A stretch of 64,000 nucleotides of DNA from Ochrobactrum vermis. GTDB lineage: Bacteria > Pseudomonadota > Alphaproteobacteria > Rhizobiales > Rhizobiaceae. The notes beneath the pieces were generated by a model. That model searched no databases and was not told where the DNA came from. It saw nothing but the letters and a program-made list of their open reading frames with translations. How positions within the stretch are numbered: the first letter of the stretch is position 1; the number at the start of each line of letters is the position of its first letter. The stretch spans positions 1,488,001 to 1,552,000 of the forward strand of contig NZ_PCOC01000001.1 in assembly GCF_002975205.1 (NCBI RefSeq). Direction: 5' to 3'. The translations under genes and the position numbers were made by a program. This document shows positions 58,730-64,000 of this stretch, in pieces.

Positions 58730-60142
58730 TTACAGCAACCGATAAGGCAAAATTCCGCGGCGGTCGTGATCGACCGCCAACCGGCTTTTAAGCGGCGGAA
58801 CGGCACGCTGCACGCATTCAGCACGCTCGCAAATGCGGCACGAAACACCTATCGGGTCGAAGGCAGAGCGCACCGCGATGTCGAGCCCATCCGCATAGAC
58901 AAAATCCTGCGCATAGGCCACCTCGCAGCCAAGGGCGATGGCATAGCGCCGCTGGGGCGCGTTGAAGCCCCCCTCGCTCTTGGTCAGTTCTGTTGCAATG
59001 CATAGGTAACGTGCACCGTCCGGCGTTTCGGCAAGCTGTCGGATGATTCGTCCGGGCATTTCGAAAGCCTGATGCACATTCCACAGCGGACAGGCGGCGC
59101 CGTAACGCGCAAATTGTAACTTGGCGGCGCTGTGTCGCTTTGTGATGTTTCCAGCCCTGTCTATGCGGGCAAAAAATACAGGCACACCGCGCTGGCCGGA
59201 ACGCTGCAACGTGCTGAGACGGTGTGCGATCTGTTCCAGACTGGCACCGAAACGCGATGCCAACAGTTCGAGATCGTGGCGCAACTCCTTCGCAGATGAA
59301 AGAAATGTCTGGTAGGGCAGCATCAGCGCGCCCGCGAAATAATTGCGCAAGCCAATCTTGCAAATTTCAACAGCCTCGGCAGACCGAAAATCTGCCCGAC
59401 GGGCAATCGTGCTTACCAGTTCTTCCATCTCCAGTTCGGCAATCTGGAACGCGATCTGGAAATTCCGGGTTGAAGCGGGTGAATAGGGATTGAGATACAG
59501 CACCCGTGCAGCCGGATCGAACCGACGCAGGACTGCTTCTTCCGGTCCAGCCCGTGCAATATGTACCCGGTGATGCTCCTCCATATATTGCGGCAAGGCC
59601 ACACCAACGTCTCGACCTGGTATATTCAGCTCGGTAGCCAGCTTTTCTGCCGCAATATCAATCTCATGGACGTAATTGTCGATAAAATGAAAAAAGTCGC
59701 GGACTTCCTCATAGGGCGCAGGCTCGGCGGTGGAAGGAGCACGACCAAGCTGATTGTCCAGACTTGCCAGCTGTTCACTGTTGCGGCGATAGGCCTGATG
59801 GCAGGCAATCAACGCATGCGCCAATCCCGGCGCATTTTGCGTAATGAGCTTCAGTTCCTGCAAGTTCGGCTTGTAATTATCGAAGACGGGATCAGCCAGC
59901 GCTTCGGAAACAGCTGAAAGCAACCGATCGTCATCACCCAGTGAAATCGCACCTATATCGATCTGATAGTTTTCAGCCAGCGCCAGCAAGACGGCTGCGG
60001 AAACCGGCCGCTGATTGTTCTCGATCTGGTTGAGATAACTCGTTGAGATACCGAGGCGTTCAGCAAAGCCCGACTGGGTTGCCTTATGCTGCTCGCGTAT
60101 TTCGCGGATCTTTCTGCCTATATAAAGTTTTCTGGGTGCCAT
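58730..60142 (-). CDS. pccR: Short-chain fatty acyl-CoA regulator PccR (ScfR family)
   Basis: A 470-residue XRE-type regulator. The helix-turn-helix is at about 8-65 (RKIREIREQHKATQSGFAERLG, in part), an IrrE-like middle domain at about 160-290 (PQYMEEHHRVHI) and a DUF2083 C-terminal domain ending in a cysteine motif, SCRICERAECVQRA. This ScfR layout binds short acyl-CoAs. PccR of Rhodobacter sphaeroides controls propionyl-CoA carboxylase. The gene diverges from pccB, and a paired TTTGCAAA operator touches its start codon. ATG at 60142 is the best start; no clear ribosome site precedes it. Confidence 0.9.
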   Translation of the reverse strand: MAPRKLYIGRKIREIREQHKATQSGFAERLGISTSYLNQIENNQRPVSAAVLLALAENYQIDIGAISLGDDDRLLSAVSEALADPVFDNYKPNLQELKLITQNAPGLAHALIACHQAYRRNSEQLASLDNQLGRAPSTAEPAPYEEVRDFFHFIDNYVHEIDIAAEKLATELNIPGRDVGVALPQYMEEHHRVHIARAGPEEAVLRRFDPAARVLYLNPYSPASTRNFQIAFQIAELEMEELVSTIARRADFRSAEAVEICKIGLRNYFAGALMLPYQTFLSSAKELRHDLELLASRFGASLEQIAHRLSTLQRSGQRGVPVFFARIDRAGNITKRHSAAKLQFARYGAACPLWNVHQAFEMPGRIIRQLAETPDGARYLCIATELTKSEGGFNAPQRRYAIALGCEVAYAQDFVYADGLDIAVRSAFDPIGVSCRICERAECVQRAVPPLKSRLAVDHDRRGILPYRLL

Positions 60143-60143
60143 T

Positions 60144-60173
60144 TTTGCAAATTCGCATTTCGCTATTTGCAAA
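60144..60173. promoter_or_regulatory. Paired TTTGCAAA operator of pccR/pccB
   Basis: Two perfect 8-bp palindromes, TTTGCAAA at 60144-60151 and 60166-60173, lie 22 bp apart centre to centre, about two helical turns. The intervening TTCGCATTTCGC has two partial half-sites. PccR of Rhodobacter recognises TTTGCAAA pairs. The first copy is two bases from the pccR start codon, so binding should block its own initiation and steer pccB transcription. Confidence 0.8.
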
Positions 60174-60305
60174 TTTATATCTTACACAATCGCACCTTTT
60201 CAAGCTTTTCCAGAACGTCTTCGGATTTTAAGCAGGAAGGAGAAAAAGACTATCTTTTCAGTTTCATAACTCGCCTTCCAAAGGCCGCCCAAAAGTGGGG
60301 ACTTT

Positions 60306-61838
60306 ATGCAGGAACTTCTTGAACAGCTCGAAGCCCGCCGTGCGGAAGCCCGCATTGGCGGCGGTCAGCGCCGTATCGATGCCCAGCATGCGAAGGGCAA
60401 GCTTACTGCCCGCGAAAGGATCGAAGTGCTTCTCGACGAAGGATCGTTCGAGGAGTTCGACATGTATGTCACTCATCGCTGCACCGATTTCGGCATGGAA
60501 AAGCAGAAAGTCGCCGGCGATGGTGTAGTAACGGGCTGGGGCACGATCAACGGCCGTCAGGTCTATGTGTTCAGCCAGGATTTCACTGTCCTGGGCGGCT
60601 CGCTGTCCGAAACGCACGCGCAGAAAATCTGCAAGATCATGGATATGGCCATGAAGAACGGCGCGCCTGTCATTGGCCTCAATGATTCCGGCGGCGCCCG
60701 CATTCAGGAAGGCGTCGCTTCGCTCGCGGGCTATGCCGACGTATTCAAGCGCAATGCCGATGCTTCCGGCGTCATCCCGCAGATTTCCGTCATCATGGGC
60801 CCCTGCGCGGGTGGTGCGGTCTATTCTCCCGCCATGACTGACTTCATCTTCATGGTGCGAGATAGCTCCTATATGTTCGTGACGGGACCCGACGTGGTGA
60901 AAACCGTCACTAACGAAATTGTCACCGCTGAAGAACTGGGCGGCGCGTCGACTCACACCAGAAAATCATCGGTCGCCGACGGCGCTTATGAGAACGATAT
61001 TGAAGCGCTGGAACAGGTCCGCATCCTGTTCGACTTCCTGCCGCTCAACAATCGCGAAAAGCCACCTGTACGCCCGGTATTCGATGATCCGGCGCGACTT
61101 GAAATGCGGCTCGACACGCTGATCCCGGATAGCGCCACCAAGCCCTACGACATGAAGGAGCTGATTCACGCGCTGGCAGATGAAAGCGATTTCTTTGAAA
61201 TTCAGGAATCGTTTGCGAAAAACATCATCACCGGCTTCATCCGTATGGATGGACAGACCATCGGTGTCGTTGCAAACCAACCCATGGTGCTGGCAGGCTG
61301 CCTCGACATCGATTCATCACGCAAGGCGGCGCGTTTCGTGCGTTTCTGCGATGCTTTCTCAATCCCGCTCCTGACCCTTGTGGACGTTCCGGGCTTCCTG
61401 CCAGGCACGGCGCAGGAATATGGCGGCGTCATCAAGCACGGCGCCAAGCTGCTCTTCGCCTATAGTCAGGCGACTGTTCCGATGGTCACGCTCATCACGC
61501 GCAAGGCCTATGGCGGCGCTTATGACGTGATGGCCTCCAAGCATATCGGCGCGGATATCAATTACGCATGGCCGACGGCGGAAATCGCCGTGATGGGTGC
61601 CAAAGGCGCAACGGAAATTCTCTATCGTTCCGAACTGGGCGACGCTGAAAAAATTGCCGGACGCACGAAGGAATATGAGGAGCGCTTTGCCAATCCTTTC
61701 GTGGCTGCGGAACGTGGTTTCATCGACGAAGTCATCATGCCGCATTCCTCGCGCCGCCGCATTGCCCGCGCTTTTGCCAGCCTGCGCAACAAGCAGCAAA
61801 GCACTCCGTGGAAAAAACACGACACCATTCCGTTGTGA
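60306..61838 (+). CDS. pccB: Propionyl-CoA carboxylase beta subunit
   Basis: The carboxyltransferase subunit (510 residues) moves CO2 from biotin to propionyl-CoA, giving methylmalonyl-CoA. The two crotonase-like halves are complete; [27 protein letters not shown] N-terminal sequence (here [12 protein letters not shown]), the acyl-CoA site [13 protein letters not shown] and [13 protein letters not shown] are intact. ATG at 60306 follows GTGGGGA. It is cotranscribed with pccA, 25 bases downstream, and diverges from pccR. Confidence 0.96.
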   Translation: MQELLEQLEARRAEARIGGGQRRIDAQHAKGKLTARERIEVLLDEGSFEEFDMYVTHRCTDFGMEKQKVAGDGVVTGWGTINGRQVYVFSQDFTVLGGSLSETHAQKICKIMDMAMKNGAPVIGLNDSGGARIQEGVASLAGYADVFKRNADASGVIPQISVIMGPCAGGAVYSPAMTDFIFMVRDSSYMFVTGPDVVKTVTNEIVTAEELGGASTHTRKSSVADGAYENDIEALEQVRILFDFLPLNNREKPPVRPVFDDPARLEMRLDTLIPDSATKPYDMKELIHALADESDFFEIQESFAKNIITGFIRMDGQTIGVVANQPMVLAGCLDIDSSRKAARFVRFCDAFSIPLLTLVDVPGFLPGTAQEYGGVIKHGAKLLFAYSQATVPMVTLITRKAYGGAYDVMASKHIGADINYAWPTAEIAVMGAKGATEILYRSELGDAEKIAGRTKEYEERFANPFVAAERGFIDEVIMPHSSRRRIARAFASLRNKQQSTPWKKHDTIPL

Positions 61839-61863
61839 TCTGAATTCATTTGAGTAGACGCAC

Positions 61864-63867
61864 ATGATCAAGAAAATTCTCATTGCCAATCGCGGCGAGA
61901 TCGCATGCCGGGTCATCAAAACGGCGAAGAAAATGGGCATCGCAACGGTTGCTGTTTATTCTGATGCCGACCGCAACGCCCTGCATGTCAAAATGGCCGA
62001 CGAAGCAGTCCATATCGGACCAGCGCCGTCCAATCAGTCCTATATCGTCATCGACAAGATTCTGGCTGCGATCAAGGAAACCGGTGCCGATGCAGTGCAT
62101 CCCGGCTATGGCTTTCTATCGGAAAACCCGCGTTTTGCCGAAGCACTGAAGGCCGCCAATATCACCTTCATCGGCCCGCCGGTGAACGCAATTGACGCCA
62201 TGGGCGACAAGATCACCTCCAAGAAACTGGCAGCGGAAGCGGGCGTTTCCACCGTGCCCGGCCATATGGACCTGATTGAAAATGCCGACGAAGCCGTGAA
62301 AATCGCCAGCATGATCGGCTATCCGGTCATGATCAAGGCATCGGCTGGTGGTGGTGGCAAAGGCATGCGTATCGCTTGGAACGACGAGGAAGCCCGCGAA
62401 GGCTTTCAATTGTCGCGCAACGAAGCCAAAGCCTCCTTCGGCGATGACCGCATCTTCATTGAAAAATTCGTCACCCAGCCACGCCACATTGAAATTCAGG
62501 TACTGGGCGACCAACATGGCAACGTTGTCTATCTTGGCGAACGCGAATGCTCCATCCAGCGCCGAAACCAGAAGGTGATTGAGGAAGCGCCCTCACCTTT
62601 CCTCGATGAAGCGACCCGCAAGGCCATGGGCGAGCAGGCCGTCGCGCTTGCCAAGGCGGTTGGATATTATTCTGCCGGTACGGTTGAGTTCATTGTCGAT
62701 GGCAGCCGCAATTTCTATTTCCTCGAAATGAATACGCGCTTGCAGGTAGAGCATCCGGTGACGGAGCTCATCACCGGTATCGACCTCGTGGAAGAAATGA
62801 TCCGCGTTGCATCCGGCGAGAAGCTCCGTTTCGGCCAGACCGACGTGAAACTCAACGGCTGGGCCATGGAAAGCCGTCTCTATGCGGAGGACCCATACCG
62901 TAATTTCCTGCCCTCAATCGGCAGGTTGACCCGTTATCGCCCACCGGTCGAAGGCCGTAATTCGGATGGCACAATCGTACGCAACGACACCGGCGTGTTC
63001 GAAGGCGGCGAAATTTCGATGTATTATGATCCGATGATCGCAAAACTCTGCACCTGGGGACCGGACCGCGCCAGTGCCGTCAACGCAATGGGAGATGCCC
63101 TGGATGCATTCGAGGTTGAAGGCATTGGCCACAACCTGCCCTTCCTGTCAGCGGTAATGGATCATCCGCGCTTCCGCGAGGGTGCACTTACCACTGCATT
63201 CATTGCCGAAGAATATCCGGACGGCTTTGCCGGTGTGCCGGTTTCGGAAGATGATGCGCGGGTTCTTGCTGCGGTTGCCGCCCAGATCAATCTTGCGGTC
63301 GAACAGCGCAACATGCAGATTTCGGGACGAATTTCCAGCGAACAGCAATCTGTAGCAACCGACTGGGTGGCAACACTCGGCGGGTCCACTGTGCCGGTCC
63401 GCATTGCGGAAGGCGAAGGCGGAACGACAATCAATTTCATGGATGGTGGCAGTCTGCCTGTTGCCAGCGACTGGCATCCCGGTGGCCATCTGGGCTCGTT
63501 TACCGTTGGAGGCAAGCCCATTGCCATCAAGGTTTCACGCTCCGGCACTGGCTGGCGTTTGCGCTGGCGTGGCATGGATGTGGTCGCTCATGTGCGCAAG
63601 CCGCGCATTGCTGAACTGGCAAAGCTGATGCCGGTCAAGCTGCCTCCAGACACGTCGAAAATGTTGCTCTGCCCGATGCCGGGTGTCATCACCTCGATTC
63701 TGGCCGAGGAAGGCGCTACGGTAGAAGCCGGGCAGCCGCTTGCAACGGTCGAAGCCATGAAGATGGAAAACGTGTTGCGCGCCGAACGCCGCGCTACCGT
63801 CAAGCGCATTGCCGTCAAGGCCGGAGAAAGCCTTGCCGTGGATGAACTGATCATGGAATTCGAATGA
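61864..63867 (+). CDS. pccA: Propionyl-CoA carboxylase alpha subunit
   Basis: A 667-residue biotin carboxylase. The ATP-grasp domain (about 1-450) has KILIANRGEIACRVI and KASAGGGGKGMRIAW; the BT-type middle region joins to a biotin carrier domain at the end with biotinyl lysine in EAMKMENVL. It charges biotin with bicarbonate and docks with PccB. It lies 25 bases after pccB and 62 bases before scpA. Domain order rules out acetyl-CoA carboxylase AccC, which lacks the carrier. Confidence 0.96.
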   Translation: MIKKILIANRGEIACRVIKTAKKMGIATVAVYSDADRNALHVKMADEAVHIGPAPSNQSYIVIDKILAAIKETGADAVHPGYGFLSENPRFAEALKAANITFIGPPVNAIDAMGDKITSKKLAAEAGVSTVPGHMDLIENADEAVKIASMIGYPVMIKASAGGGGKGMRIAWNDEEAREGFQLSRNEAKASFGDDRIFIEKFVTQPRHIEIQVLGDQHGNVVYLGERECSIQRRNQKVIEEAPSPFLDEATRKAMGEQAVALAKAVGYYSAGTVEFIVDGSRNFYFLEMNTRLQVEHPVTELITGIDLVEEMIRVASGEKLRFGQTDVKLNGWAMESRLYAEDPYRNFLPSIGRLTRYRPPVEGRNSDGTIVRNDTGVFEGGEISMYYDPMIAKLCTWGPDRASAVNAMGDALDAFEVEGIGHNLPFLSAVMDHPRFREGALTTAFIAEEYPDGFAGVPVSEDDARVLAAVAAQINLAVEQRNMQISGRISSEQQSVATDWVATLGGSTVPVRIAEGEGGTTINFMDGGSLPVASDWHPGGHLGSFTVGGKPIAIKVSRSGTGWRLRWRGMDVVAHVRKPRIAELAKLMPVKLPPDTSKMLLCPMPGVITSILAEEGATVEAGQPLATVEAMKMENVLRAERRATVKRIAVKAGESLAVDELIMEFE

Positions 63868-63929
63868 CCTTCGGCACAGTGCTTCGCACCGGCTCTGGGT
63901 AAGGATATTATGGGATGGAGAATAAGCCA

Positions 63930-64000
63930 ATGACGCAGAAAACCCGTGCGGATTGGGAAGCGTTGGCCGAAAAGGAACTGAAACGACCGGCGGACAGCCT
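63930..64000 (+). CDS. scpA: Methylmalonyl-CoA mutase, N-terminal start only
   Basis: The first 23 residues of a reading frame that runs off the right edge: TQKTRADWEALAEKELK, the usual N-terminus of the large subunit of methylmalonyl-CoA mutase. With PccBA it would complete propionyl-CoA to succinyl-CoA conversion. An in-frame ATG at 63915 is an alternative start. Assignment leans on the operon as well as on the short peptide. Confidence 0.75.
   Translation, partial: MTQKTRADWEALAEKELKRPADS

Overview
The window is a 64 kb stretch of core chromosome from an alphaproteobacterium of the order Hyphomicrobiales. The best fit is the Brucella/Ochrobactrum clade. The evidence is an E1-beta subunit with its own lipoyl domain, LpxI in place of LpxH, an EipB envelope protein whose two cysteines fall at residues 69 and 278 as in Brucella, alphaproteobacterial LexA (GAACN7GAAC) and EcfG (GGAAC-N16-CGTT) promoter signals, and intergenic palindromic repeats of the RIME/Bru-RS type. 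No tRNA, rRNA, CRISPR array, insertion sequence, prophage or plasmid gene was seen.

Layout. 1-4.7 kb (minus): pyruvate dehydrogenase operon ftsB-pdhA-pdhB-pdhC-lpd, with lpd cut by the window edge. 4.9-6.3 kb: a family-25 glycosyltransferase, a repeat element and a DUF1428 gene. 6.4-13 kb (minus): eno, kdsA, pyrG, an L,D-transpeptidase, secG and tpiA, most of them ending in a clear intrinsic terminator. 13.2-19.7 kb (plus): a PpiD-like foldase, trpD, trpC, moaC, moeA, then lexA with its own SOS box. 19.8-25.6 kb: comEC (minus), gltX and gltA (plus). 25.6-39 kb (minus): a long envelope and translation block, rpsB-tsf-pyrH-frr-uppS-cdsA-rseP-bamA-lpxD-fabZ-lpxA-lpxI-lpxB in transcription order. 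It joins protein synthesis, isoprenoid carrier, phospholipid, outer-membrane assembly and lipid A synthesis.

39.2-47.3 kb: eipB (minus), ridA-like, GDPD-like, a FemAB-like acyltransferase and a HIT protein (plus), azlCD, then clpS-clpA (minus). 47.3-47.9 kb holds no protein gene but ends in a plus-strand terminator, so a small RNA is possible. 47.9-58.7 kb: a SPOR-tailed D,D-carboxypeptidase, DUF1489, sdaA, a YdcF-like protein, a DUF1624 membrane protein, a MerR regulator, a VanZ-like protein, DUF2336, a DUF883 stress protein, queF, a small lipoprotein and DUF924. 58.7-64 kb: pccR diverging from pccB-pccA-scpA, a propionyl-CoA to succinyl-CoA module with a paired TTTGCAAA operator between the divergent genes.

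No whole new defence or mobile system was found. The most useful leads are regulatory or small: the pccR/pccB operator, an EcfG promoter before the DUF883 gene, a 38-bp near-perfect palindrome before the DUF1428 gene, the sRNA candidate, a structured rpsB leader, a 32-residue membrane peptide, and a cysteine-rich tail on the DUF1624 protein.
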